Source: Micromussa lordhowensis
Taxonomy: Eukaryota > Cnidaria > Anthozoa > Scleractinia > Lobophylliidae
Direction of reading: 5' to 3'
Assembly: GCA_964020085.1 (NCBI GenBank)
Contig: OZ026608.1
Coordinates: 16,172,479-16,236,478, forward strand
Length of the DNA stretch: 64,000 nt
The notes below the pieces were generated by a model. The model was not told the origin of the DNA. It saw only the letters and a program-made list of their open reading frames with translations, and did no database searches. The first letter of the stretch is position 1, and every line of letters starts with the position of its first letter. The position numbers and the translations under genes are program-made. Shown one piece after another: positions 24,001-33,391 of the stretch.

Positions 24001-27000
24001 AACCTTGGAATTACGTATAAATCAGTTGGTGGATACGAGAAGGCTAGAGAACATCACGAGAAATCACTTGCGATTAAAAAAGAAATTGGAGACAGAAATG
24101 GAGAAGCGTCCTCATACGGAAACCTTGGAAATGTGTATCAATTAGTTGGCAAATATGAGAAGGCTAGAGAACATCACGAGAAATCACTTGCGATTAAAAA
24201 AGAAATTGGAGACAGAAATGGAGAAGCTAACTTGTACGTAAACCTTGGAATTGTGTATCAATCAGTTGGCGAGTATGAGAAGGCTAGAGAACATTACGAG
24301 AAATCTCTTGCGATTCAGAAAGAAATTGGAGACAGAAATGGAGAAGCTTCCTCATACGGAAACCTTGGAAATGTGTATCAAGCACTTGGCGAATATGAGA
24401 AGGCTAGAGAATATCTCGAGAAACCAGTTGCGATTTACAAAGAAATTGGAGACAGAAGTGGAGAAGCTGCCTCATACGGAAACCTTGGAATTGTGTATGG
24501 GTCGGTTGGCGAATATGAGAAGGCTAGAGAACATCACGAGAAATCACTTGTGGTTCAGAGAGAAATTGGAGACAGAAACGGAGAAGCTATCTCATACGGA
24601 AACCTCGGAATTGTGTATCGATTAGTTGGCGAATATGAGAAGGCTAGAGAACATCTTGAGAAATCAGCTGCGATCACGAAAGAAATTGGAGACAGAAATG
24701 GAGAAGCTTCCTGTTATGCAAGCCTTGCAATGGTGTATCAATCAGTTAGCGAATATGAGAAGGCTAGAGAACATCTCGAGAAATCACTTGTGATCCGCAA
24801 AGAAATTGGAGATAGAAGAGGAGAAGCTTCCTGTTACGCAAACCTTGGAATTGTGTATGGGTCGGTTGGCGAATATGAGAAGGCTAGAGAACATCACGTA
24901 AAATCACTTATGGTTCAGAACAAAATTGGAGATAGAAACGGAGAGGCCTCCACATACGGAAACCTTGCAAGTGTTTATACATCAGTTGGCGAATATGAGA
25001 AGGCTAGAGAACATATCCAGAAATCACTTGCGATTACGAAAGAAATTCGAGACAGAAATGGAGAAGCTTCCTGTTACCAAAGCCTTGGATCTGTGTATCT
25101 ATCAGTCGGCGAATATGAGAAGGCTAGAGAACATCTCGAGAAAGCACTTGTGATCCAGAAAGAAATTGGAGACAGAAATGGAGAAGCTACCTGTTACAGT
25201 AACCTTGGAAATGTTTATGCATCAGTTGGCGAATATGAGAAGGCTTCAGACTACTACGAAAAGTCATTAGCCATGAGCGGAAAAATTGGTGGCAGGCATA
25301 GCATAGCTGTGTCTTACATAAATATGGGAGCTAAACTTCACTGTCTTGGAAAGTATAAGAAGGCTAATGAATATAATAAGAAAGCTCTTGTCATCTTCAC
25401 AGACACTGGAGACAGAAAAGGGATAGCCCACTTTTACCTCAACCAAGGAGGTGTGGAACTATCGGTAGGTAACTTTGTCAAGGCGAAAGAATATTTTAAA
25501 AACGTTCTTGCGATTAACAAAGAAATCGGAAACAGGAAAGGAGAAATAGTTGCTTGCATGAAGGTTGGACTTTACTTCCTTGCGCAGTCTGAATATGATA
25601 GAGCAGAAGAATATATCAAGGAGGCACTTGCATTGAGTGAGAAGATTGGAGATATTGCGATGCAGTCCGATTCGCTCCAAGGAATGGCACACATTAGAAT
25701 GAAAGAAGGAAAGATTCAGGAAGCGATATCGTATTTCCTTTTACATATTGAAAAATGCGATGAAATGCGCTGCTCCCTCCACTACAACGATCAATTTAAG
25801 ATTTCCTTCTCTGACCGCAACATTGGTTCCTTCAGAGATCTCAGTGTGTTGCTTTTTGAAACCGGGAATCCTACTGATGCGCTGTATGTTTCAGAGCTTT
25901 CAAGGGCCAGGGCTTTGGCAGATTTAATGTCAGCTCAGTACTCTGTGGAGAATCAAATCTCTGCTGATCCTCGCACATGGGTTGGTCTTGAAAGTACCTT
26001 TGCCAAAGAATGTGACCGAACCTGTCTGTACGTCTCATATCGTTGTTGCCGAGTATATTTATGGATTCTTAAAGCAGGAAGAGTCGCACATTTCCAGCAG
26101 ATAAAAGGAAATGACCTTATTGCTCGGGAAGGATTAAGTCAGCATTTGGATGAGTTTTTTAATTTCAGAAGTTTTGGCGTTTTACCAGAGGAGCTTTGTG
26201 AAGACGAATCTTTACACTGCTTTCAGAAAGAATCCAAAACAGACGAGGAAGACAGCCATGGAGGTTGGCGAATTGGAGTGGAAAGTAAAGCTAACCAAGG
26301 ACCCAAAGTAAACCTTCCTATGTGTTACAAACTTATCATCGCTCCAGTAGTGGGCTTTCTTGAGGGGCCTGAAATCATAATTGTTCCTGATCGCGCTTTA
26401 TACCAAATTCCATTCGCCGCCTTAACAGATGAAAGCGGAAAGTACTTATCCGAGACTTTCAGGATCCGCATTGCTCCTTCTTTAACAACTCTCAAGCTCA
26501 TTAATGAAAGTCCAGCAGACTATCACTGTCAGACCGGTGCATTGATAGTGGGAAATCCTGATGTTGGTGAAGTGCATTTCAAAGGACAACTCAAGAAAAT
26601 TTCTCGACTACAATGTGCAGAAAACGAAGCTACGATTATAGGAGAGAAGCTGGGTGTTGAGCCTTTGTTAGGAAAGCGAGCGACTAAACAGGCAGTACTT
26701 GAAGCGATAAATTCAGTGGCCCTGATTCACATCGCCGCACACGGTGACGCAGAAAGAGGAGCAATTGCCCTTGCACCATCTTTTCGTATTCCTAACAGGA
26801 TACCTCAAGAAGGACTGTACTTATTGACAATGTCTGACATTTCAAAAATTCAACTGCGAGCTAAACTGGTAGTCCTTAGCTGTTGCCACAGTGCTCGTGG
26901 ACAGACAAAAGCCGAGGGCGCAGTCGGAATTGCCCGAGCATTCTTAGGATCTGGCGCACGCTCAGTGTTGGTATCACTGTGGGCCCTGGATGACAAAGCA

Positions 27001-27180
27001 ACAGAGCAGTTAATGACTCATTTCTACGATCACCTTGTTGCTGGGGACAGTGCTGGTGAATCTCTACAAGAGGCCATGAAGTGGATGAGAAGTAAAGGCT
27101 ATGACGTGAACCAGTGGTCACCTTTTATACTGATTGGAGATGACGTGACATTTGATTTTGGAAAGGGTAAGATTGAATGA
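21058..27180 (+). CDS. Giant TPR-CHAT protein (TTC28-like)
   Basis: 2040 residues from the ATG of MNYLDEAIQ, which follows a likely acceptor at 21045. An in-frame ATG at 20854 would add 68 residues, but that stretch reads through a foldback (GTTGCTGCTCGC...GCGCAGCAAC) and looks noncoding. Residues 1-100 form a degenerate helical N-terminus. Residues about 102-1580 are about 37 TPR units of exactly 40 residues (consensus NLGIVYQSVGEYEKAREHLE then KSLAIQKEIGDRNGEA). A linker with ELSRARALADLMSAQYS (about 1612-1630) precedes a CHAT (caspase HetF associated with TPRs) peptidase domain at about 1760-2035. Its dyad is visible: His1895 in IHIAAHGD and Cys1943 in VVLSCCHS, followed by EGAVGIARAFLGSGARSV, SLWALDD and SPFILIGDD. 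Animal TTC28 has this architecture; corals are known to have many such genes. TPRs would sense or scaffold a partner and CHAT would cleave a substrate; both are inferred. Single large coding exon; a spliced end is possible (27558-27592). Confidence 0.9.
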   Translation: MNYLDEAIQAISIGLIVAGFLLNTNRFLKAIELCKECLLILKDGAGIKEQNLSKSFYMRIYFIMWKAGSCISNNTKVTKYAKKLLQIYRESDERLEEYKLSITLAGEMYFHQSKYAKAIQLIEKVFLISKEGRKRETCCSGNLSAFYDSVGEYEKTRKSLERSIVIQKEIGDINGEATSYPNLGNLYQSVGGYEKAREHLEKSLAIQKEIGDRNGEADSYVNIGIVYQSVGEYEKAREHLEKSLAIQKEVGDRTGEVDSRANLGIVYRSVGKYEKAREHLQKSLLIQKEIGDRNGEAYSYANLGIVYQLVGEYEKAREHLKNSLAIHKEIGDRNGEADSYANLGIVYRSVGEYKKAREHLEKSLAIQKEIGDRNGEADSYVNLGIVHQSVGKYEMAREHLEKSLAIQKEIGDRNGEADSYVNLGIVHQSVDKYEMAREHLEKSLAIQKEIGDRNGEADSYVNLGIVYQSVGKYEMAREHLEKSLAIEKEIGDRNGEADSYVNLGIVYQSVGEYKKAREHLEKSLAIQKQIGDRNGEADSCANLGIVYRSVGEYEKAREHLQKSLLIQKEIGDRNGEAHSYTNLGIVYQSVGEYEKAREHLEKSLPIQKQIGDRNGEADSCANLGIVYRSVGEYEKAREHLQKSLLIQKEIGDRNGEACSYANLGIVYQSVGEYEKAREHLQKSLLIQKEIGDRNGEACSYANLGIVYQSVGEYEKAREHLQKSLLIQKEIGDRNGEAHSYTNLGIVYQSVGEYEKAREHLEKSLPIQKQIGDRNGEADSCANLGIVYRSVGEYEKAREHLQKSLLIQKEIGDRNGEACSYANLGIVYQSVGEYEKAREHLQKSLLIQKEVGNRSGEAFSYGNLGIVYRSVCEFEKAREHHEKSLAIQKEIGDRNGEADSYTNLGIVYQSVGGYEKAREHLEKSLVIQKEIGDRNGEATSYVNLGIVYQSVGEYEKAREHFQKSLLIQKEIGDRNGEADSYKNLGITYKSVGGYEKAREHHEKSLAIKKEIGDRNGEASSYGNLGNVYQLVGKYEKAREHHEKSLAIKKEIGDRNGEANLYVNLGIVYQSVGEYEKAREHYEKSLAIQKEIGDRNGEASSYGNLGNVYQALGEYEKAREYLEKPVAIYKEIGDRSGEAASYGNLGIVYGSVGEYEKAREHHEKSLVVQREIGDRNGEAISYGNLGIVYRLVGEYEKAREHLEKSAAITKEIGDRNGEASCYASLAMVYQSVSEYEKAREHLEKSLVIRKEIGDRRGEASCYANLGIVYGSVGEYEKAREHHVKSLMVQNKIGDRNGEASTYGNLASVYTSVGEYEKAREHIQKSLAITKEIRDRNGEASCYQSLGSVYLSVGEYEKAREHLEKALVIQKEIGDRNGEATCYSNLGNVYASVGEYEKASDYYEKSLAMSGKIGGRHSIAVSYINMGAKLHCLGKYKKANEYNKKALVIFTDTGDRKGIAHFYLNQGGVELSVGNFVKAKEYFKNVLAINKEIGNRKGEIVACMKVGLYFLAQSEYDRAEEYIKEALALSEKIGDIAMQSDSLQGMAHIRMKEGKIQEAISYFLLHIEKCDEMRCSLHYNDQFKISFSDRNIGSFRDLSVLLFETGNPTDALYVSELSRARALADLMSAQYSVENQISADPRTWVGLESTFAKECDRTCLYVSYRCCRVYLWILKAGRVAHFQQIKGNDLIAREGLSQHLDEFFNFRSFGVLPEELCEDESLHCFQKESKTDEEDSHGGWRIGVESKANQGPKVNLPMCYKLIIAPVVGFLEGPEIIIVPDRALYQIPFAALTDESGKYLSETFRIRIAPSLTTLKLINESPADYHCQTGALIVGNPDVGEVHFKGQLKKISRLQCAENEATIIGEKLGVEPLLGKRATKQAVLEAINSVALIHIAAHGDAERGAIALAPSFRIPNRIPQEGLYLLTMSDISKIQLRAKLVVLSCCHSARGQTKAEGAVGIARAFLGSGARSVLVSLWALDDKATEQLMTHFYDHLVAGDSAGESLQEAMKWMRSKGYDVNQWSPFILIGDDVTFDFGKGKIE
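21361..25800 (+). repeat. 120-bp tandem repeat array encoding TPRs
   Basis: Every unit starts at 21361 + 120n with no insertion or deletion for about 37 units. Units 21601 to 25320 (31 units) are very similar; the flanking ones are diverged. Bases 22741-23100 recur without a difference at 23221-23580, an offset of 480 bp (four units), and the identity continues a little further. The period is a multiple of three, so the other frames also stay open for 60-126 codons; those are shadows. Confidence 0.95.
26320..27160 (+). other. CHAT peptidase domain coding segment
   Basis: From CYKLIIAPVVGFLEG through PDRALYQIPFAALTDESG, IRIAPSLTTLKL, LIVGNPDVG, the catalytic His at 26740-26742 and the catalytic Cys at 26884-26886, to PFILIGDDVTFDFG. 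The order of motifs matches the CHAT family. Both catalytic residues are present, so the protease is probably active. Confidence 0.88.
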
Positions 27181-27557
27181 AGACAGGGGCTTCTATATTT
27201 TTAGCAAAGGGCTTTTGGTATTTCCTTAGATGTTGTCGATCAAGCTTTGTGTATTTTCAAAAGAGGGTTAGGTTTCTATATCTGATTATTTCCTCACGGT
27301 TTGTCGTTTGATCTGCTTCTAGCTCTGTTGATCATTAGAGTGTAGACCATGAAGTTACTTAACGAAATTGCAACGAGATGTTTGAAAGAATTTAAAACTC
27401 ACGGTTCCAGCTGAAGTTTACGCGTTAACAAGCCATAGTGATCAATCCGGTTTATCTGTAAAAATGAATCTATATTTCGTAATTACACAATTGCTTTTTA
27501 ACCGAATGAATTTAGATGATTACACATGTTTTGTGGTTTGTTTATTTTCTTTGTCAG

Positions 27558-27592
27558 GTGTTGGCAAGAACGACCAGGATGGCAGCGAGTGA
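27558..27592 (+). CDS. Possible alternative last exon of the TPR-CHAT gene
   Basis: AAAGG|GTAAGA at 27162-27172 is an excellent donor ten bases before the stop. The acceptor TTTATTTTCTTTGTCAG|G at 27541-27558 is also excellent. Splicing keeps the frame (phase 1) and replaces KIE-stop with VGKNDQDGSE-stop at 27592. Confidence 0.55.
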
Positions 27593-28706
27593 TCTTGATC
27601 GCATGGGAAGTATAACATGCCACGACTTCAATTGACAGCTTTAGTGGTAGTGCTGAGCTTTATATAAAATAATTCGACTTAAACCTATGCTGTCTAAAAG
27701 ATTCCATTGGTAGAAATATTATGCGCAAAACTCTGAGGTTTTGTTAAATGTTCACTTTTTTAGAAGAAACCGTTGCTTCTCTTGCAAGTATACAATCATT
27801 TCTCTAGAGCTTACAAATTATTTGAGCGAAATAAGTTTTGAACCTTAATGATTGGATACCGTAGTATACAGATGAGTGTTTGACTTAAACAACTTCTTAA
27901 ACCAGGAAAAAAAAACTCACTGCGCAATGTAATTTTAGTATGAGAGTTTTTGATGCTGATAGTACCGAACTGTTCTGGATCTTCGCCGGGAGGAAAAATA
28001 GCTAGTGTGATACCAGCGAGACTTGTTAAATTTGTAAATAATGTATATGAAAACGAAAAATACACCTGACACTTAGTAGCAATTATTGTAAACGAATTGT
28101 TAAGGCAGCCTGCCGGAAGAAAGAAGAATTTTTTAAAAAAATAGTGTCAGCAAAAACATGCATTTCCTTTACGTTGTTACGTTTCTGAACAATTAAACTT
28201 TATACAGAACATCTAGGTTTTGTTAGTATTTTCATGTATCAGTATATTTTTACAAGGAAAAAGAGCTTTACAATTTGAAATTTAATCAGGCATTACGTGG
28301 ATGTGCCCTATTAATTAACAAGAGAAATGAAAGAGCATAAGTAGTATTTTATAATTTTTCACTGCGAATGAGATAAAGACCAAACGAAGTGTAAACTTCA
28401 CTACTTTTCACCAGTCAGCTCTACAGTTAGCTTTGTAAATAGTGCGGCTAAGGTAATTAAAAGTTTAAAGAAGAGTGACATCAGAAATTGTTCGCTTGAT
28501 ATTTATTACATGTTTATCCGAAAAACAGCGCTTTGTCAAACAAGAACTTTTTTATTGTCTATAGGTATGAATTGCTTACGAGAAGTTGACAGACCTACTG
28601 TTTTTTGTCTGGAGGAATAAATTAAAAGTGTTAACAATATAAATCTCAGCTCGAATCCATTTCTGTAATGTATTTATCAGGGTGATGCTGCGGCAATTCT
28701 CGTAAC
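27593..28706. other. 3' flank of TPR-CHAT gene, nothing recognised
   Basis: AT-rich, no coding signal, no clear repeat. Any 3' UTR of the TPR-CHAT gene would lie here. Confidence 0.4.
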
Positions 28707-28931
28707 GGCCCGTTTACACAGGCGATTTTTGTCGCAGCAACTCGATGCAATTTTTGTGGCGCGAAACGGTTGCAACTTCAAAATCGCACGTGTAAACCAG
28801 GTGCGATTTTCAGTGCGATTTGTCGCCGCGATATCGCAGGGGTTTCGAACATGTTTAAAACTTGATGCAACTTCAGCGCGACAAAAATTGCATCCAGTTG
28901 CCGCGACAAAAATCGCCTGTGTAAACGGGCC
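28707..28931. mobile_element. 225-bp MITE with long terminal inverted repeats
   Basis: GGCCCGTTTACACAGGCGAT continuing TTTTGTCGC at the left is the exact reverse complement of the last 29 bp at the right. Internal GCGATTTTTGTCGC-like words repeat. The short ORF across it is an artefact. The termini look hAT-like; I see no clear 8-bp duplication. Confidence 0.75.
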
Positions 28932-30267
28932 TTTAAGGGCTCACATAAGTGGCTCGATACCTCTAGGGGGAAAATAGAACAAAAATATCAAAAACAATGC
29001 CCCCAGCCCTCAGACAATAACAGCTCCTACAATGTTCGCTGTTCAATCGCTGTCGCCGGGTAGGAAAATATTACAACAAAATATGCTGTTCCTCGTCAAA
29101 CCAAGTCCAGAATTCTCGACGGTTAAGGATTAGAAAAAGCAAAAGAAACTTTAGTACTGTCTTTATTTTTTGTTAAGTGCAGCTCGGTTTTGATTGCTGC
29201 TTTCGTCCTGCTAAAGTAGCCACCGTATTCAAATCATTTTTTCGCAGTTTGTTTTCTATATTTGAGTCAGGAGGTATAGCAAAACACTTAATGACGGCCC
29301 CTCGGGATATAGCGAGTTTTGTTTCCCCTCGACCTCAACGTAAACATAAACTGAACGCATTCGTAGCATATTCAGCAGGGGCAAGGTTTGGTACCGACAG
29401 ATACTCCGGACAGATCTAAATAAATGCGAAATTCCAAAGTAAAATATAAACACATTTTTCGATAGGTGTCGTCCTCGCCGCCGCCGTCATACATACGCGA
29501 GGTTCCTAATAATTCACTCGAGTCATTCGGCCGCTTTTCCGCCTTCTAAAATGAATACCCAATGATTAAGGCCGACTAGTATTTTCGAGTATTGGCGTAT
29601 CGGGTTGTTGCCAGTAAACTTTGTACAGTAAAGTTATTGTTCAGTATATATTTTCAGTTTTCCTTATTTTGTGCAGGCCGGTGCCAGCAAGATCTTAAGG
29701 CAGCTTTGTTTAGACGCTCAAGACGTTAACTTTCAGAATTCTCAAGCGCGGCTCATTTACCTTTTTTTCCAAATCAAGTTGATTTAGTTAGCTAAGTATT
29801 GCTTACTTGGCCTGAGTGTCAACAGGTTTCCATTTAATTTTTTTCCCTTTAGTTGAATGTTTAATTTTTGCTCCATTTAACTGGGAGGGGTAGGGTGGAG
29901 GGGAACGAACTGCATATTCCTTTGTCCTCTACCAGGACACTGTCAGTTATTGACTTCGCGCGCGTTAAATATCTGTGACAGGCTACCTCAGCCGCCAAGA
30001 GGAAGCCAACAAACCAACTTGGAATTACCTCTTTCCAACAAGGAAATGATGTCATTCATGCCATATAATAAATCCTTTTGAACCAAGCTTGTTCGATCAG
30101 ACAGGCTGGATATTAGCCTGGATTTTGTTTTTACTTGTTTATAGACCTTATCAGAATTTATTGGTCAATATCCGCAGCCATCTTGACCTCATGCCTGGTC
30201 AATAACCAATATATATAACCCGTTGTTTTGAACTACTCTTTTCTTGACCGCGGACTAGTGTATTTTG
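28932..30267. other. Intergenic stretch, nothing recognised
   Basis: Only short random frames; no exon-like block with matching splice sites, and no repeat family seen elsewhere in the window. Confidence 0.4.
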
Positions 30268-30519
30268 ATTGTAATCGTATCTATAACAAAAATCTTGATC
30301 GTGATTGGTTCTCCGCGCGCCTATTTGTTACGTAATCGGTGCGTGATCACGTGGGTGTCCGATTTGAACTTTTTGTAATCGGACACCTGTAATTGGATAC
30401 CCACGTCATTTTCACGTCAATTTCTACAGTTTTCAAAACTTAGGAAAAGCGCTACAGACGGCTTCGCTCAAAAGAAGTTCTCAAAAGACATTTTTAATTT
30501 CGAAATTTTGTTATAGATA

Positions 30520-30586
<67 letters not shown>

Positions 30587-30668
30587 AGCTTCGCGCTCGT
30601 CCGATTTTGAAATTACTCACGCGATTACTCCCTGAATTGTACTCCACTCCGTCCAATTACTATTACTA
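30268..30668 (-). mobile_element. Multi-hairpin MITE, copy 3 (inverted)
   Basis: Reverse-complement order of the blocks at 8038-8486: ATCGTATCTATAACAAAAAT, GATCACGTGGGTGTCC, ATACCCACGTCATTTTCACG, AGGGAGTAATCG, CCAATTACTATTACTA. Confidence 0.7.
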
Positions 30669-31841
30669 ATTTCTCAGGTTCCGATCCGCTGTGGCTAAAT
30701 GACCGTCAGTCGGTCAAGATTTTCAAAACACTAATAAATGACTGGCAGTCTTATTTAAGGAATCGAAGGAACCCATACAATTCAAACTATCGTTTTAAAG
30801 ATCTCAAGTCTAACGCTTAGCTTACGCTCGGAGAACGATCTTTTCTTAGGTCGACTGCCGATCACCGTTATCAAAACACTCAAGCTCTTCTTGATTGCTT
30901 CGCACTTCTTAATCGACATAAGGTAGTTTTGACGTGGTCGGTTCATTCAATTCCCTAAATTTGTCAAAAGTAGGGGTTTGAAAATCTTGACCGGCAGTCG
31001 ACCTAAAAGGATTACAGTGAGTGCTACAAAACATGGGCTTGCTCTCTGAGCCGAGCGTAAACGAAGCATTAGACTTGAGATCTTTAAAGCTCTTCTGGAC
31101 CGCTTGACAGTGTGTAAGCAACATATGATAGTTTGAAATGGATGGGTTCCCTTGATTGCTTAAATTTGATGAAAATATCAGACTGCCGGTCATTCATTTA
31201 GTGTTTAGTAAACCTTGACCGGTTGCCGATCAATGGCGAAACGCGGATCAAAACTTCTAGCCGCTTGTCAAGTATACTTCTATGTGGTACCATGAAGCTC
31301 TGAGTTCTAAGAAGCATTATTCGCAACTGCGCCAATCAGTTGCGACTTAAATATGATAAGAGCTCCTAGGCCGGGTAAGAGCTAGTAGGCCAGAGGAATT
31401 TGAAAACGGATGTTTCACTCTGAAAACGCAACAAATGTTTTCCGGAGAATTTAACAATCACCAGTCATTTGGATTTGTGTTTGAGGAAAACTCGGCCAGG
31501 GAAATCACATGATTTATCGTGACGCCATCGTTTTCAAAAAGTTCCGTTTACAAAATGATTTTCGTCGTTACGAAAGCGAAAAGCCAGCGTTTTCAAATCC
31601 ACTGGTTTGAAGGGCGTTTTCAAAAAGCTCCGTTTTCGTGAAATTAAACTCGTTCAGGCCTTAGTATTTTTCAGGCTTAAATTTCACAATTGCTTAAGTT
31701 ATGTGTATAACTGTGATGATCAATCATGTCTTCATATCTTTCTCCGCAGTTCAAATAAATATATGATATTACATATATTCATTTTCATTCTTCACCTTCT
31801 ACGGGTATGTTACGAACTCACAATGTGACCAGCTTCCATAT

Positions 31842-31913
31842 GGCTTGATAGCTCAGTTGGTAGAGCACTGCACCAGTATCGCAGAGGTCATGGGTTCGCA
31901 TCCCGTTTAGGCC
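31842..31913 (+). tRNA. tRNA-like sequence, copy 1
   Basis: A 72-base cloverleaf can be drawn: acceptor GGCTTGA/TTAGGCC (three wobble pairs), D arm GCTC-AGTTGGTA-GAGC, anticodon arm CTGCA-CCAGTAT-CGCAG (one mismatch), T arm ATGGG-TTCGCAT-CCCGT. Position 33 is C, not the universal U, and a CAGGCTT-type hairpin remnant follows, so I think it is a tRNA-derived repeat, not a functional tRNA. The A and B boxes are intact, so Pol III transcription is possible. Confidence 0.4.
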
Positions 31914-31948
31914 TGAACTTTTTCAACTGCTCAGTTAAGTTTCACTTG

Positions 31949-32030
31949 ATGACGTTTGATACGGGTGTTATCTTCAAGGTGATGTTTTTCCTTTCTCTTT
32001 TGGTTTTGACTGGAAGTATTTCTGTCGAAG
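31949..32030 (+). CDS. Signal-peptide first exon, copy 1 (vWA gene family)
   Basis: ATG at 31949; 27 codons plus one base: MTFDTGVIFKVMFFLSLLVL then TGSISVE, ending GAAG|GTAAGA (phase 1). It aligns residue for residue with the first exon of the vWA gene at 38562-38640, including the phase. No vWA exon lies between this exon and 38.5 kb, so it is an alternative first exon for the exons at 42.1 and 43.7 kb, or an orphan. Confidence 0.6.
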
Positions 32031-33202
32031 GTAAGATATAAACTCTGGAATGTTAATATAAGAGCTTTTCACCCAACCTAGGCCTAGTTAATTGTATTAT
32101 TTAAGGAATCGAAGGAACCCATACAATTCAAACTATCGTTTTAAAGATCTCAAGTCTAACGCTTAGCTTACGCTCGGAGAACGATCTTTTCTTAGGTCGA
32201 CTGCCGATCACCGTTATCAAAACACTCAAGCTCTTCTTGATTGCTTCGCACTTCTTAATCGACATAAGGTAGTTTTGACGTGGTCGGTTCATTCAATTCC
32301 CTAAATTTGTCAAAAGTAGGGGTTTGAAAATCTTGACCGGCAGTCGACCTAAACAGATTACAGTGAGTGTTACAAACCATGGGCTTGCTCTCTGAGCCGA
32401 GCGTAAACGAAGCATTAGACTTGAGATCTTTAAAGCTCTTCTGGACCGCTTGACAGTGTGTAAGCAACATATGATAGTTTGAAATGGATGGGTTTCCTTG
32501 ATTGCTTAAATTTGATGAAAATATCAGACTGCCGGTCATTCATTTAGTGTTTAGTAAACCTTGACCGGTTGCCGATCAATGGCGAAACGCGGATCAAAAC
32601 TTCTAGCCGCTTGTCAAGTATACTTCTATGTGGTACCAGTGAAGCTGTGAGTTCTAAGAAGCATTATTCGCAACTGCGCCAATCAGTTGCGACTTAAATA
32701 TGATAAGAGCTCCTAGGCCGGGTAAGAGCTAGTAGGCCGGAGGAATTTGAAAACGGAGGTTTTACTCTGAAAGCGCAACAAATGTTTTCCGTTCTCACTA
32801 CGCCGGAGAATTTAACAATCACCGGTTGTTTGGATTTGTGTTTGAGGAAAACTCGGTCAGGGAAATCACATGATTTATCGTGACGCCATCGTTTTCAAAA
32901 AGTTCCGTTTACAAAATGATTTTCGTCGTTACGAAAGCGAAAAGCCAGCGTTTTCAAATCCACTGGTTTGAAGGGCGTTTTCAAAAAGCTCCGTTTTCGT
33001 GAAATTAAACTCGTTCAGGCCTTAGTATTTTTCAGGCTTAAATTTCACAATTGCTTAAGTTATGTGTATAACTGTGATGATCAATCATGTCTTCATATCT
33101 TTCTCCGCAGTTCAAATAAATATATGATATTACATATATTCATTTTCATTCTTCACCTTCTACGGGTATGTTACGAACTCACAATGTGACCAGCTTCCAT
33201 AT

Positions 33203-33274
33203 GGCTTGATAGCTCAGTTGGTAGAGCACTGCACCAGTATCGCAGAGGTCATGGGTTCGCATCCCGTTTAGGCC
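33203..33274 (+). tRNA. tRNA-like sequence, copy 2
   Basis: Identical to 31842-31913, 1361 bp downstream, in the second duplication copy. Same reservations as copy 1. Confidence 0.4.
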
Positions 33275-33309
33275 TGAATTTTTTCAACTGCTCAGTTAAG
33301 TTTCACTTG

Positions 33310-33391
33310 ATGACGTTTGATACGGGTGTTATCTTCAAGGTGATGTTTTTCCTTTCTCTTTTGGTTTTGACTGGAAGTGTTTCTGTCGAAG
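33310..33391 (+). CDS. Signal-peptide first exon, copy 2 (vWA gene family)
   Basis: Same as 31949-32030 with one codon changed (ATT to GTT, Ile to Val, in TGSVSVE). Ends GAAG|GTAAGA at phase 1. The intron after it resembles intron 1 of the vWA gene (TTTATTGAAAAG.AAC, TTAATTTAAACAAA.TCAC, GTTAATGA.ATT), so the duplication is older and wider than the 1.35-kb unit. Confidence 0.6.

Larger units (their letters stand above)
30751..32096 (+). repeat. Tandem duplication, copy 1 (1346 bp)
   Basis: Starts TTATTTAAGGAATCGAAGG and repeats almost without change from 32097. The unit contains, in order: a foldback whose arms are roughly 30690-30905 and 30905-31245, a MITE fragment (31380-31625, same family as 54.85-55.25 kb), the tRNA-derived repeat body, a tRNA-like gene and a signal-peptide exon. 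Confidence 0.95.

Noticed and set aside
21926..25153. Many 60-126-codon frames in a second frame and on the minus strand across the TPR array
   Set aside because: The 120-bp period is a multiple of three, so every frame without a stop in one unit stays open in all; they repeat the same peptide and have no independent start or domain.
21361..25800. CRISPR-like array
   Set aside because: Regular 120-bp repeats are coding TPRs in one open frame; there are no spacers, and the DNA is from an animal.
28729..28977. 82-codon frame
   Set aside because: Fully inside the MITE at 28707-28931.
31607..31828. 73-codon frame identical at 32968-33189
   Set aside because: Identity comes from the tandem duplication; the frame covers MITE and tRNA-repeat body sequence.
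31842..33274. A pair of true tRNA genes
   Set aside because: Cloverleaf is possible, but base 33 is not U, the anticodon stem has a mismatch, and related degraded copies occur elsewhere with the same flanking body; a tRNA-derived repeat fits better. I keep it at low confidence.
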